A stretch of DNA of 64,000 nt from Agromyces hippuratus (GTDB lineage: Bacteria > Actinomycetota > Actinomycetes > Actinomycetales > Microbacteriaceae), in assembly GCF_013410355.1 (NCBI RefSeq), contig NZ_JACCFI010000001.1, positions 2,356,001 to 2,420,000 on the forward strand, read 5' to 3'. Positions 9,401 through 17,995 of the stretch are shown here, piece after piece (position 1 is the first letter of the stretch; each line of letters opens with the position of its first letter). Below the pieces are notes generated by a model, which ran no database searches, was not told where the DNA came from, and was given only the letters and a program-made list of their open reading frames with translations. A program made the translations under genes and the position numbers.

Positions 9401-12400
9401 GCACCCCGAGATCGTCGTAGTTCGCGTCGCCCGGCGCTGCACCGGGGATTCCGGCGCCGACGCCTCGCACGCCCTTCTGCAGCGCGATCGGGGCCGCCGC
9501 TGACGGGTTGACCGTCGTATTCGACGCGCAGTCGTCGACGACCTGCGTCGCGGGTACCGGCTGGGCGAATGCCGTCGATTCGCACGTGTCGAAGGTGCGG
9601 TCGCTCGTCGCGGAGATCGTGTTGCCGACGGGGGTCCCCGGTGCGAGGCCGGGCCGGAACTGCAGGGCGGCCGAGATCACCAGCACGTCGCCCGGTTCGA
9701 AGACGAACCCGTCGGGAACCGCGATCGTCACGACCCCGGTGGCGGTGTCGAGCTCGCCCGAGAAACCGCTCGCGTCGAGCACGGTGCCGTCGCCGGCCGT
9801 CAGCGTGAACCCGAACACCGGGTCGGCGCCGGGCTGCGGCACGAGCAATGACCCGCTGGCGTCCGTCGCGACCTGGTCGGTGAGCTCGAGCCCGGTCATC
9901 GGCCAGTCACCGGTGTTGGTGACGGTCATGCGGTACGGGATCGCGCCGGTGGGCGGGAACTGCTGCGAGGCTGCGCCATCCGAGCCGTTGCCCGGGGTCT
10001 TCTCGACCTTGATGGCGTTCTGCAGGTGCAGCAGTTGCGTGAAGTCGGAGGCGACGTCGTCCGCCTCCCAGGTCGTGCCGCCCTCCTCGTCCCAGGCGCC
10101 GACGCCGTGCACGTCGACGATGTCGGTCGTCCGACCGTGGACTTCTTCACCCGGCGCCAGCGGCTGACCCGGCTGGGTCGAGGGAACCGGCACGGAGTCG
10201 ACTTCGCCAGCCGGCCCGTAATGCAGGAATTCGAGGCGATCGGCCGTGAACGAGATCGGCACGATGGGGTTCACCGGGTTCTCCCAGTTCGACAGGTCGT
10301 CGTCGACGCGCACCGCGAACCGCAAGCCGCGAACGTCTGCCGCGTCCACGCCGTCGGGCAGCACCGGCAGCACGGTGCCATCGGCCGCTGCGTCCTGCCA
10401 GTCGCCGGGCACCCAGCAGGCGGTCAGATCCGCCGAACCGCCGCAGGTGTAGACGAGCCGATTCGTCACCGGCTGGATCGTCCACTCGACTCCGACGAGT
10501 GCCGAGACCTGCAGCTGGTGCAGGTTCGGCGGGAGCGTCGCAGTCGGGAACGAGGCGAACTCGAAGGCGTTCCAGAACGTGGGCTCGTCGTCGGTGATCG
10601 TGAGCACGGTCGTGCGCACGTTGCCGGTCGGCTGGCCGGTGAGCGCGACCGTGTAACCGTCACGCGGTTCGTTCTCATACCGCGACTCCGGCGTGATCTC
10701 CTTCGTCGCCGCCACACCGTAGGTCGCTGTGACGAACGGGAGCGTCGCCGTCGAGGTGCCGGCCGCTTCGTCGAGCGGCAGCCCGCCCGGTCGCGTCACC
10801 TCGGCGCCGGCGACGTTCGTCGCCAGGTCGCCGACCACGATCGGGACCGCGGCGCTGCGATGCATCTGGCGCATCTGGAAGGTGAGTAGGACTGTGCTCG
10901 ACGACGTCGAGAGGATCGAGATGCCCCCGGGGTCGGTGTGGCGAACCGTCACGCCGATCACGTCGGCGAGGTCGCCCGACGTGAGCGCGAGCGCCGCGTC
11001 GATCGAGATCGGCGCGTCATCGGCGCCGCCCTCGCGGGTCAAGATCACGGTCGACGAGGTCGCATCCGCCGGCACCGTGATCGAGTCGATGGAGTACAGG
11101 TTGAGGTAGTCGTACGCCGTGGTGGCCGAGCCCGGAGCCGGGTCGCTGACCTCGAGGGTCTCGACGGCGGCCTCGGTCTGATTCGTCGCGGTGATCGTCG
11201 CGGTCGTCAGCGGATAGTCCGCCTGCGGCGTGTCCGGTGCCGGCACGGGGAGCTCGGCCGGGTCGAACGCCTTCGTCACCTCGACGTTCACTGCGGCGTC
11301 GAGGATCGTGATCTCGTCGGCATCGGTCTCGGTGATCGGCTGCACCCCGGTACCCACGATCTGGGCGGTGTTCCTGACGACGCCCGCCTGGCCCGAGTTG
11401 TAGGTCTCATCCGGGTGCAGGTCGCCGGTCACCGGCCCGCCGTCGCTGCGTGTGAAGTCGCGCAACTCGAAGACGAGGTCGAGGTCCCGGTCGTGCCCGT
11501 ACGACGGTGCGACGCCCGACCCTTCGACAGGGCCGGTGCCGTCGCCGCGGTGGGATCCCTCTTCGTAGGTGAGGCGCACGGCGCGCGTGGAGGCGACCTC
11601 GTCGGCCGACAGCGTGTAGCCGGGGAACGCTCCGTCGCACGCGGTACCGTCGCCGCACGCGGCATCCGTGACGTCGTCCCATGTGCCGGTGTCGCCGTTG
11701 AACAGCTCGACGGCGGCGATTCGGTCGTACTGCATGGTCGGGTCGAGGGCGCTGTCGATCGCGGCGATTTCGACGAGGTTCCACGCATCGAAGGTCGACT
11801 GCGCGATCGTCGCGTCGCTGTAGTCGGGGCCTGCGGTCGGATCGTCGGTGATGACCACCGAGTCGAACGGGAGGCCTTCGGTCGACCACGAGATGCGAGC
11901 CGTGCGGCGGTCGCCGCTGAACGCGAAGAGCGGTTCGGCGGGGTCGACGATCCAGTGCTTCTCGAAGAGGTCGGGCCCCGGTCCGCCGCCGTCGATCGGC
12001 TTCAGGTCGATCTCATCTCCGTCGGTCGCGGTGTTGTCTTCAGGGCTCGTGTCGTTGGGGTTCTCGACCTCGGAGCCCGCGGTGTTGGCGACGGTCAGGG
12101 GGTTGGCGGCCTCGGCGGCATCCGCCACCGATCCCGACCCGTCGCGGAAGTCCTCCCGCGTCTCGACCGTGATCGTCGGGGCGACCTGGAATCCCGGCGG
12201 GAGCAGCTCGCCGGACTTCGGGGTGTACACGAAGCGGATGCCCTCGATGTCGTCCTGCAGGTCGGCTGGGATCGTCACGACCAGGTCGCCCTCGCCGTCG
12301 AGCTGGCCGCCCGGCAGGTCGACCCACTCCTCGCCGTTCCAGTACTGCACCTGCAGATCGGCGTTCGCCGGCACGCCCGCGACGATCTGACTGGCGTCGA

Positions 12401-14204
12401 ACGTGTTCCAGAACGGCGTCACCGGGTCGCCGGGTTGCGGGTCGGCCGGGTCGCTCACGATCAGCACCTCGGAACCGATCGTCGAGGGATTCGGCTGCTG
12501 GTCGTTCACGTTCGCGAGGAAGCTCACGTCGGTCGTCGTGCCGGGCACCGCCCAGACCTCGTCGCGCGCGATGTTCTTCTCGATCGTCGTCGAGACCCGG
12601 CCGGGCTGCCGCGTGATGTCGGCAGAGTCCTCGTCAGTGCCCGACAGCCCGACCTCGTCGGTGACGGTCGTCGTCGTGTCGTTGGTGCTCACGACGTCTT
12701 CGGTGTCGACGGGCTGCGCCGTCACCGTGAACGGCAGCGTCGCGGCGGCGTTCTGGATGATCGGGCCGGTGAAGGTCACCGTGAAGCCGACGACGCCCTC
12801 CGTCGTCGGATCAGGCAGGGTGTTCGGGGCGTCTGCCGTGAGGGTCTCCTCGGTGCCGTCGTCGTAGACGTACGTCACCGAGGCCCCGGTGGCGTTCGGC
12901 GGCCACACGACGCCGTCGGTGAACCCGTCGAAGTCGAGGCCCTGCTCACCGAGGTCGGGCGAGCCCGGCGTCGGCTCCTGGATGACCATGGAGGTGACGG
13001 GGCGGAACCCGTTGGTCGACGTGATCGTCGCGGTGGTCTGCTGGCCGGCGAGCAGGTTCGGATTCGCGAACGACTTCGTCGTCTCGACGAACGGTCCGGT
13101 GTTCGAGACCACCGCATCACCCGGGGCGGTCTTCGGCACGCTCGAGTCGCCGTGCACGACGATGTTCGACGACGCGGTGTTGGGCACCTCCACCGCCTGG
13201 TCCCTTGGAATGGTCTCGACAGTCTCGTTCGTCTCGGCGCCGATGCCGATGGATGCCTCCTCGCCTGCGGGCGTCGGCGGCAGCTGGCCGGTCGTCGAGC
13301 TGAAGGTGAAGCGCAGTCCCTTCACGTCGGAGAGCGGGTCGACCTCGGGGATACCCGAGGTGTCGGCGGGAATCGCGCCCGAGTAGTCCTGATGCCACAC
13401 GCCGTCGGCATCGAGCCACTCGACCGAGACCTGGTCGGCGCCCGCCGGCGGAGTGATCGAGGTGATGCCGGTGAAGTCGAAGTAGGTGTCGAACGGGCTC
13501 GCGACGCCATCTGCCGGGTCCTGCACGACGATCTCGTCGACCGAGCGGTTCGAGGCGTTGCCGCCGCCGATCGTGTAGTCGACGGGCTGGCCGGGCAGCG
13601 CGGGGATGCCGGGCGCGCCGTCGGGCTGGTGGTCGTCGACCGATTTCTGCACGGTCGAATCGAGCACCTCGGGCACCTCGAGCGTGATCGTCGCCGAGGC
13701 ATCCTTCGACAGCGCGTTGGTGCCGGTCGCCGAAGCCGTGTTCGTGATGCTCGCACCGTTGTAGTCGGCGCTGATGTCATCGGGCACCTGCACGAAGACC
13801 GTGATCGAGGCCTTGGTTCCGGCCGGCTGGCCGATGCCGGCACCGCCCTGCGTGGTGAAGTCGACCGTGAAGTCCGATGGACCGACCGCCGCCGTGCTCG
13901 TGCCGCCACCGCTCACGGAGACGGCGGGGCTCACCGATGGATCGAAGATCAGGGGCGCCGGCAGCGTGTCGTTGAGCTCCGCGCCGACGCACGTGTCGAC
14001 GAGGTTGCTGTTGCAGGTCAGCTCGATCGTGTAGCTGAACTGCTCGCCCGGCTCGTACGGCGAGGTGTCGGGGTTGACGCTCTTCGTGAGGAGGAAGACG
14101 GCGTCATCCGGTGCGGCGACGGCCGGCAGCACGGCCGGAGTCGTGAGCCCGATCGCGAACACGACTGCCACGACGCCCGCGAGCGTACGACGGATGATCG
14201 ACAT
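6486..14204 (-). CDS. Giant LPATG-anchored surface protein with DUF5979-type repeats
   Basis: Predicted 2572-aa secreted wall protein, among the largest a genome of this type is likely to hold. A signal peptide (SIIRRTLAGVVAVVFAIGLTT, about residues 1-31) starts at the second in-frame ATG, which has GAAGGGGAGAAG just before it; the upstream ATG at 14228 lacks a ribosome site. Residues 32-1820 are a run of beta-sandwich modules, many beginning with (V/T)xK motifs and ending in NT or DxA segments, like DUF11-type repeats. From about residue 1830 six repeats of 110-125 aa follow. Each starts with a (V/I)xxxK strand, holds a conserved Cys pair and ends in N(T/S/E)(Y/F), as in DUF5979 prealbumin-like domains. 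LPATG at 2525-2529, a helix and an RRRRSR tail complete the sorting signal. The role may be adhesion or a stalk, but no ligand can be inferred. Confidence 0.85.
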   Translation of the reverse strand: MSIIRRTLAGVVAVVFAIGLTTPAVLPAVAAPDDAVFLLTKSVNPDTSPYEPGEQFSYTIELTCNSNLVDTCVGAELNDTLPAPLIFDPSVSPAVSVSGGGTSTAAVGPSDFTVDFTTQGGAGIGQPAGTKASITVFVQVPDDISADYNGASITNTASATGTNALSKDASATITLEVPEVLDSTVQKSVDDHQPDGAPGIPALPGQPVDYTIGGGNASNRSVDEIVVQDPADGVASPFDTYFDFTGITSITPPAGADQVSVEWLDADGVWHQDYSGAIPADTSGIPEVDPLSDVKGLRFTFSSTTGQLPPTPAGEEASIGIGAETNETVETIPRDQAVEVPNTASSNIVVHGDSSVPKTAPGDAVVSNTGPFVETTKSFANPNLLAGQQTTATITSTNGFRPVTSMVIQEPTPGSPDLGEQGLDFDGFTDGVVWPPNATGASVTYVYDDGTEETLTADAPNTLPDPTTEGVVGFTVTFTGPIIQNAAATLPFTVTAQPVDTEDVVSTNDTTTTVTDEVGLSGTDEDSADITRQPGRVSTTIEKNIARDEVWAVPGTTTDVSFLANVNDQQPNPSTIGSEVLIVSDPADPQPGDPVTPFWNTFDASQIVAGVPANADLQVQYWNGEEWVDLPGGQLDGEGDLVVTIPADLQDDIEGIRFVYTPKSGELLPPGFQVAPTITVETREDFRDGSGSVADAAEAANPLTVANTAGSEVENPNDTSPEDNTATDGDEIDLKPIDGGGPGPDLFEKHWIVDPAEPLFAFSGDRRTARISWSTEGLPFDSVVITDDPTAGPDYSDATIAQSTFDAWNLVEIAAIDSALDPTMQYDRIAAVELFNGDTGTWDDVTDAACGDGTACDGAFPGYTLSADEVASTRAVRLTYEEGSHRGDGTGPVEGSGVAPSYGHDRDLDLVFELRDFTRSDGGPVTGDLHPDETYNSGQAGVVRNTAQIVGTGVQPITETDADEITILDAAVNVEVTKAFDPAELPVPAPDTPQADYPLTTATITATNQTEAAVETLEVSDPAPGSATTAYDYLNLYSIDSITVPADATSSTVILTREGGADDAPISIDAALALTSGDLADVIGVTVRHTDPGGISILSTSSSTVLLTFQMRQMHRSAAVPIVVGDLATNVAGAEVTRPGGLPLDEAAGTSTATLPFVTATYGVAATKEITPESRYENEPRDGYTVALTGQPTGNVRTTVLTITDDEPTFWNAFEFASFPTATLPPNLHQLQVSALVGVEWTIQPVTNRLVYTCGGSADLTACWVPGDWQDAAADGTVLPVLPDGVDAADVRGLRFAVRVDDDLSNWENPVNPIVPISFTADRLEFLHYGPAGEVDSVPVPSTQPGQPLAPGEEVHGRTTDIVDVHGVGAWDEEGGTTWEADDVASDFTQLLHLQNAIKVEKTPGNGSDGAASQQFPPTGAIPYRMTVTNTGDWPMTGLELTDQVATDASGSLLVPQPGADPVFGFTLTAGDGTVLDASGFSGELDTATGVVTIAVPDGFVFEPGDVLVISAALQFRPGLAPGTPVGNTISATSDRTFDTCESTAFAQPVPATQVVDDCASNTTVNPSAAAPIALQKGVRGVGAGIPGAAPGDANYDDLGVLNTTDPDSADACAQPNALIPGFYLSNCVPITRPGGIERWAIAFTNLGNVPVESIGGIDVLPAIGDTGVTIGTNRGSEWSPVFLGNVTILDPTISFRSYYLTTVPATACNASDIEFSTRTTSMPTDDPCYGDVSTRDWIEFTDATPAAELAQARAIKVVVTWPDGRGLSPRASGGLTFDTQTPYSNPAAVDGGLPIAWNAVAAGSRAEFDAEEIYQGPVEPVRSGVAVPTGDIALEKEVVVPDDWPAEWPLPASYDFDVQCVSGGEPVSLVDGDGSPSSPVTVPADGTEVVFGEGTNLPMYSECTVQEIAAQGSTVTYDPAGADGRSGEVTARRDLTSRPDIHHPAPDGSELERVTVTNTYELGGFTVSKAVDNGGAENQSGDDIVYDTVYRFNASCVFDGETVFDVDFELTAGESLPFEPLPVGSVCTVEETDQAGADTSIVVTQDGVEDDRGDVTSAEFTVLPDDETGQSVTLVAVTNSYSVGSVEIVKSVTGTGADAWGGSFGDFEVRLVCTLPAADPDTVYDGTHTLTKDAPGDVWLVENLPTGAECDVTEIDDGGATASSVTPETPIIVGDASAEDPVRVDIDNEFRTGAVDVLKSMSGPGAGDFSEGEYVFEVVCTYEDTTVVDEELVVVSDGGDGPFRSRTITGIPVGAECVVTETDAGHADDPAAPVTVTIADQAEAGVETVVTAGFVNEFSLGTVELTKEADGEAADAEYVADAVFTVQLTCQVEVDGELVTLYDGAIEIAAGETIEVVDANGDPVHLPGGTHCFATETDAGGASSATVDFDSYENAAIVEASDTAQLLTITATNTFDNGGIELEKTVSGAVDQAAGKSFTIALTCVLDRGANDPYFALDAESVTITAGETKRFDELPVGAECWAEEVDAGGAVEVAVSATEANPVVVGDDEIVTITVDNRFAPPLPATGFDGDALAARLTWALLLTGGGLALVAFVVVRRRRSRAELRLGTR

Positions 14205-14247
14205 CTTCTCCCCTTCGCCCTCGGCCATGCGACCGCCCCTGGGCTGT

Positions 14248-14276
14248 ATCGGGTGCCCGTCGAAGGGACACCCGAT
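14248..14276 (-). promoter_or_regulatory. 5' leader hairpin of the giant surface protein mRNA
   Basis: ATCGGGTG and CACCCGAT (8 bp arms, with a further CCC/GGG pairing inside) form a hairpin just after a TAGGGT box (minus strand, 14280-14285). If that box is the -10, the mRNA would begin inside this stem. Confidence 0.4.
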
Positions 14277-14346
14277 TCGACCCTATCGAGGACGTACGGG
14301 GGGAGGAAAGGGCTCGCCGACAGCCGTCGGCGTTCGGCGCGTCAGC

Positions 14347-14378
14347 GCGTGTCGCGTGTCGCGTGTCGCGTGTCGCGT
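14347..14378. repeat. Short tandem repeat, 7-bp unit GCGTGTC, four copies
   Basis: Four exact copies plus a partial one lie at the 3' end of purA, touching its stop codon. They may be polymorphic between strains. No function is implied. Confidence 0.8.
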
Positions 14379-15664
14379 CAGCCGAGCAGGTCGTGCAGGG
14401 TGACGATCTCGTCGCGGCCGGGGCCGACGCCGATCGCCGAGATGCGCGAACCGCTCATCGCTTCGAGCTCGCGCACGTACGACTGGGCGTTGGCGGGCAG
14501 GTCGGAGAACTCGCGGGCACCCGAGATGTCCTCGGTCCAGCCGGGGAACTCCTCGTAGATCGGCTTCGCGTGGTGGAAGTCGGACTGCGAGACGGGCACC
14601 TCGTCGAAGCGCTGGCCGTCGACGTCGTACGCGACGGCGACGGGGATGCGCTCGATGCCGGTGAGCACGTCGAGCTTGGTGAGCACGAAGTCGGTGACGC
14701 CGTTGATGCGCGACGCGTACCGCGCGATGGGGGCGTCGTACCAACCGGTGCGGCGCTTGCGCCCCGTCGTCGTGCCGAACTCGTGACCCTGTTCGGTGAG
14801 GAAGTCGCCCCACTCGTCGAAGAGCTCGGTCGGGAACGGGCCGGCGCCGACACGGGTCGTGTAGGCCTTGATCACCGCGATGACCCGGTCGATCTTGTTG
14901 GGCGCGATGCCCGAACCGGTGATCGCGCCGCCGCTCGTCGCGTTCGACGAGGTGACGAAGGGGTAGGTGCCGTGGTCGACGTCGAGCATCGTCGCCTGGC
15001 CGCCCTCGAAGAGCACGGTCTCGTCGCGCTCGAGCGCCTGGTGCAGCAGCAGCGCGGTGTCGGTGACCATCGGACGCAGACGGTCGACGTACGACAGCAG
15101 CTCGTCGACGATCTCGTCGACGGAGATCGCCCGACGGTTGTAGATCTTCACGAGCAGGTGGTTCTTCTGGTCGAGCGCGCCCTCGACCTTCTGCCGCAGG
15201 ATGTTCTCGTCGAACAGGTCCTGCATGCGGATGCCGACGCGGTTGATCTTGTCGGCGTAGGCGGGGCCGATGCCGCGACCGGTCGTGCCGATCTGGCGCT
15301 TGCCGAGGAACCGCTCGGTCACCTTGTCGAGCGTGCGGTGGTACTGCGTGATGAGGTGGGCGTTGGCCGAGATGCGCAGCTTCGAGACGTCGACGCCTCG
15401 CGCTTCGAGGCCCTCGAGCTCTTCGAAGAGCACCTCGACGTCGACCACGACGCCGTTGCCGATGACGGGCGTGACGCCGGGCGTCAGGATGCCCGACGGC
15501 AGCAGGTGCAGGGCGTACTTCTCGTCGCCGATGACGACGGTGTGGCCGGCGTTGTTGCCGCCGTTGAACTTGACGACGTAGTCGAGGCGCGAGCCGAGCA
15601 GGTCGGTCGCCTTGCCCTTGCCCTCGTCGCCCCACTGTGCACCGATGAGTACGGCCGCGGGCAT
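14378..15664 (-). CDS. purA: Adenylosuccinate synthetase
   Basis: Catalyses GTP-dependent joining of IMP and aspartate to adenylosuccinate, the first committed step to AMP, in the cytoplasm. The 428-aa length is standard. The N-terminal signature GAQWGDEGKGK (D13, K16) and H41 in NGGNNAGH supply the catalytic Asp and His. The family motif QIGTTGRGIGPAYADK and the C-terminal nucleotide-binding region GVGPGRDE are present. The ATG is preceded by AGGAGAGG, which lies inside the end of the upstream DUF3151 gene. The two genes are separated by a single base (TGA-C-ATG), so purA is almost certainly translationally coupled to that gene. A 7-bp tandem repeat array follows the stop. Confidence 0.97.
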   Translation of the reverse strand: MPAAVLIGAQWGDEGKGKATDLLGSRLDYVVKFNGGNNAGHTVVIGDEKYALHLLPSGILTPGVTPVIGNGVVVDVEVLFEELEGLEARGVDVSKLRISANAHLITQYHRTLDKVTERFLGKRQIGTTGRGIGPAYADKINRVGIRMQDLFDENILRQKVEGALDQKNHLLVKIYNRRAISVDEIVDELLSYVDRLRPMVTDTALLLHQALERDETVLFEGGQATMLDVDHGTYPFVTSSNATSGGAITGSGIAPNKIDRVIAVIKAYTTRVGAGPFPTELFDEWGDFLTEQGHEFGTTTGRKRRTGWYDAPIARYASRINGVTDFVLTKLDVLTGIERIPVAVAYDVDGQRFDEVPVSQSDFHHAKPIYEEFPGWTEDISGAREFSDLPANAQSYVRELEAMSGSRISAIGVGPGRDEIVTLHDLLG

Positions 15665-15665
15665 G

Positions 15666-16217
15666 TCAGTCCTCTCCTGCCGCCGCGTCGGTCGCGGCGG
15701 GTTCTGCAATCGGGTCGCCGACGATCGCCTCAGCGGATGCCGCGGGCTCGAACAGCACCGCAGCACCGCCCACGATCGTGATCAGCTGGGTCGGCGTGAA
15801 CTCGGAAGCGATGCGCGCCGGGGCCTCGGGGTCGGCGGTGGCGAGCTCATCGGCGAGTCGGGCGGCGCGCTCGTCGAGGCCGAGGCCCTCGGCTGCACGC
15901 CGCTGAGTGTCGAGGGCGCGCAGATAGGCGCGGTTGGGCTCGTCGGACCACGAGACCGGGTCGCCCGGCTGCCAGCCGCCGGCGGTGAGCTGCTCACGGG
16001 CGAGGTCGGCGGCGACGGAGGCGAAGGCGAAGGACTCGAGCGTTCGCCCCTCGGAATCGGCGAGGTCGGCGAGTTCGGTCCAGGCGAGCGGCGACGACGG
16101 ATGTCCCGTGACGACCGCCGCGACCGACGCCCGATCGCCGTCGGCGATCGCCTGGCGCACCTCTGGTTCATCGGCGAGCGAGGGCTCGGGCTCCGGTGCT
16201 GATTGGTCTGGAGTCAC
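15666..16217 (-). CDS. DUF3151 family protein with C-terminal extension
   Basis: Predicted 183-aa cytoplasmic helical protein. Residues 15-135 match the actinobacterial DUF3151 pattern: HPSSPLAWTELADLA, SFAFASVAADLAREQL, then GWQPGDPVSWSDEPNRAYLRAL, resembling degenerate TPR helices. The family has no established function but is often near purA or central metabolism genes. About 45 extra residues (FTPTQLITIVGGAAVLFEP and an Ala/Glu-rich tail) follow the domain; I do not recognise them. The GTG start is chosen because a TAAGGT box ends 5 nt before it. The gene ends one base before the purA ATG and carries the purA ribosome-binding site in its last codons. Confidence 0.8.
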   Translation of the reverse strand: MTPDQSAPEPEPSLADEPEVRQAIADGDRASVAAVVTGHPSSPLAWTELADLADSEGRTLESFAFASVAADLAREQLTAGGWQPGDPVSWSDEPNRAYLRALDTQRRAAEGLGLDERAARLADELATADPEAPARIASEFTPTQLITIVGGAAVLFEPAASAEAIVGDPIAEPAATDAAAGED

Positions 16218-16222
16218 ACTCA

Positions 16223-16228
16223 ACCTTA
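16223..16228 (-). promoter_or_regulatory. -10 box of leaderless promoter for DUF3151-purA
   Basis: TAAGGT (minus strand) lies 5 nt before the GTG at 16217. There is no Shine-Dalgarno. Confidence 0.5.
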
Positions 16229-16244
16229 TCGCGGGGGCACTCAC

Positions 16245-16278
16245 GGGTTGAGGAGGAGCGAACCGGCTTCTCGAAACC
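16245..16278. repeat. Degenerate copy of the GGTCGAGGAGG...TCTCGAAACC intergenic repeat
   Basis: Starts GGGTTGAGGAGG and ends CTTCTCGAAACC, the same ends and length as the copies at 59418 and 60916, but the inner hairpin has decayed. Confidence 0.55.
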
Positions 16279-16280
16279 CA

Positions 16281-16312
16281 CGAGGGGCCGGACCATTCGG
16301 TCCGACCCCTCG
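16281..16312 (-). terminator. Terminator of the subtilase gene
   Basis: Thirteen-bp stem (GTCCGACCCCTCG with its partner) and 6-nt loop, 20 bp past the stop. The one imperfect pair is G-U in the minus-strand RNA and a mismatch on plus, which fits minus-strand use. Confidence 0.7.
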
Positions 16313-16332
16313 CTGCGAATCCGCTCGGACTG

Positions 16333-17793
16333 CTACTGCACGACGTTGAGCGCGTTGATGTTACCGGCTCCGTAGAAGCCGTTGCGCTCACCACCGGTGC
16401 AGACGGCCGGCCATCCCGGGCGCGGTTCGAAGACGCCGTCGGGGCACGGCAGCGACTCGGAGGTGCGCTCGAGCAGCGAGGCGAGTGCGCCCGGCTTCAT
16501 GCCCGGGTGCGCCGACACGGCGAGCGCCGCGACGCCGGCCACGTGCGGGCCCGCCATCGAGGTGCCCTGCTTGTAGCCCCAGCCGCCGCCCGGGTAGACG
16601 GTCGAGAGCACGCCGTCGGAGGGGGTCGACGAGACGCCGCCGGTGCGGAAGCGGGTGTCACCGCCGGGAGCCGTCACATCGACGACGCCGAGGCCGTACG
16701 ACGAGTAGTAGCTCTTCTGCTCGTTCGGGCCGACGGCCGAGACCGTCACGACGCCCGGCGCCTCAGCAGGCAGGTCGCGGCACGCGCCCGTGATGGTGCG
16801 ATCCTCGACCGGGTAGCTGCCGTCGTTCGGGCTCGACGAGTCGATGAACTTGTGCTGCAGGTCGACGTTGCTGTTGCCCGCCGAGGCCACCGTGAGGGTG
16901 CCCTGCGCCGTGGAGTACGCGAGTGCGCGCTGCACGGCCTGCCACACCGGTCGCTGACGCGGGTCGTTCACGCAGTTGAACTCCCACGGGTCGATGAAGT
17001 AGCTGTTGTTGGTGACGGGCATGTCGTGGTCGGCCGCCCACAGGTAGCCGCAGATCGCGGCCTCGGGGTAGATGAAGCCGTCGTCGTCGACGACCTTGAC
17101 CGAGGCGACCTTCACGCCCGGAGCGACGCCCGCGATGCCCACGCCGTTGATGGCAGCGGCGATCGTGCCGGCGACGTGCGTGCCGTGGTCGGAGGTGGTG
17201 GGGCTCCATGCCGCTTCACTCGTGTCGGCCACGCCGCCGATGCACGAGGCGCTCTGGTCCTTCGCGACCTGCGTCGCGAGGTCGGGGTGGGTCGCGTCGA
17301 TGCCCGAGTCGAGCACGCCGACGACGACCGACGGGTCACCCGTCGTGATCTCGTGCGCCTGGTCGACATCGATCTGGGTCATGTCCCATTGCAGACCCCA
17401 GTACTGCTCGCCCGTCGGGTCGCCGGCGGCGTCGACCGCGGATGCGTCGAGGGCGACGGACTCCTCGTCGTCGACGAGCGTCGTGCCGAGCCCCTCGGTC
17501 GAGGCGACGGATTGGACGCCCGCTCCCGCGACGGAACTCGCGAAGGCCGTGTTCGTCGAGCGCACGACGAGCACGCCGATCTGGTCGTACGAGGCCACGA
17601 CCGTGCCTCCGGCAGCGGCGACGCGTGCCGCCGCCTTCGCGACGCTCTTGCCCTGCGGCGCGAGCACGAGGTAGCCGGTCTCCGGCCCGGTGGCCGCGGC
17701 AGGCGCCGCCACTGCGGGTGCCGCAGCCGCCCCGATGAGGCCGATCGCCAGGGCGGCTGCTGAGGCCACCCCGACCAGTCTGGATTTGTTCAT
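16333..17793 (-). CDS. Secreted subtilisin-like (S8) serine protease
   Basis: A 486-aa secreted endopeptidase. It has a signal peptide (residues 1-30, MNKSRLVGVASAAALAIGLI core) and a propeptide-like N-terminal region to about 120 with YLVLAPQGKSVAKAA. The peptidase domain carries the full triad: D162 in GVLDSGID, H203 in SDHGTHVAG and S412 in GTSMAGPH, with oxyanion N307 in ASAGNS. Cys residues in the loops (CIGG, CGY, FNC, GAC) suggest disulfides. There is no anchor or transmembrane tail, so it is probably released. The ATG has GGAGACAGGG immediately upstream. It has its own terminator, so it is a single-gene unit. The substrate is unknown. Confidence 0.93.
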   Translation of the reverse strand: MNKSRLVGVASAAALAIGLIGAAAAPAVAAPAAATGPETGYLVLAPQGKSVAKAAARVAAAGGTVVASYDQIGVLVVRSTNTAFASSVAGAGVQSVASTEGLGTTLVDDEESVALDASAVDAAGDPTGEQYWGLQWDMTQIDVDQAHEITTGDPSVVVGVLDSGIDATHPDLATQVAKDQSASCIGGVADTSEAAWSPTTSDHGTHVAGTIAAAINGVGIAGVAPGVKVASVKVVDDDGFIYPEAAICGYLWAADHDMPVTNNSYFIDPWEFNCVNDPRQRPVWQAVQRALAYSTAQGTLTVASAGNSNVDLQHKFIDSSSPNDGSYPVEDRTITGACRDLPAEAPGVVTVSAVGPNEQKSYYSSYGLGVVDVTAPGGDTRFRTGGVSSTPSDGVLSTVYPGGGWGYKQGTSMAGPHVAGVAALAVSAHPGMKPGALASLLERTSESLPCPDGVFEPRPGWPAVCTGGERNGFYGAGNINALNVVQ

Positions 17794-17982
17794 CCCTGTC
17801 TCCGTTCGACACGAGTGGAGTACCGCCGGCCGGGTCGGCAGGCGGACCGGCCCGTCCAGAGGGTGCGACGAGCGGAGGCAACGTTGATGCCGCGCGGCCG
17901 GTGGCGCGAGTCTATTGCCGAAGGTGCGGCAGGGCTAGGGCGAGCCGACGACGCACCGCAGCAGGAGGGCGCGACCGGCAAG

Positions 17983-17988
17983 TAGGCT
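17983..17988 (+). promoter_or_regulatory. -10 box of leaderless promoter for argG
   Basis: TAGGCT is 7 nt before the ATG at 17996. This spacing favours that ATG over the GTG at 17990. Confidence 0.6.
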
Positions 17989-17995
17989 GGTGGGC

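Noticed and set aside
14347..14378. Possible CRISPR or VNTR of functional interest at the purA end
   Set aside because: The 7-bp units are contiguous with no spacers. It is a simple tandem repeat.
10938..14558. Long plus-strand open frame of 1206 codons opposite the giant surface protein
   Set aside because: Arg/Val/Gly/His-rich shadow translation with no domain, signal or ribosome site. The minus strand has the signal peptide, repeats and LPATG signal.
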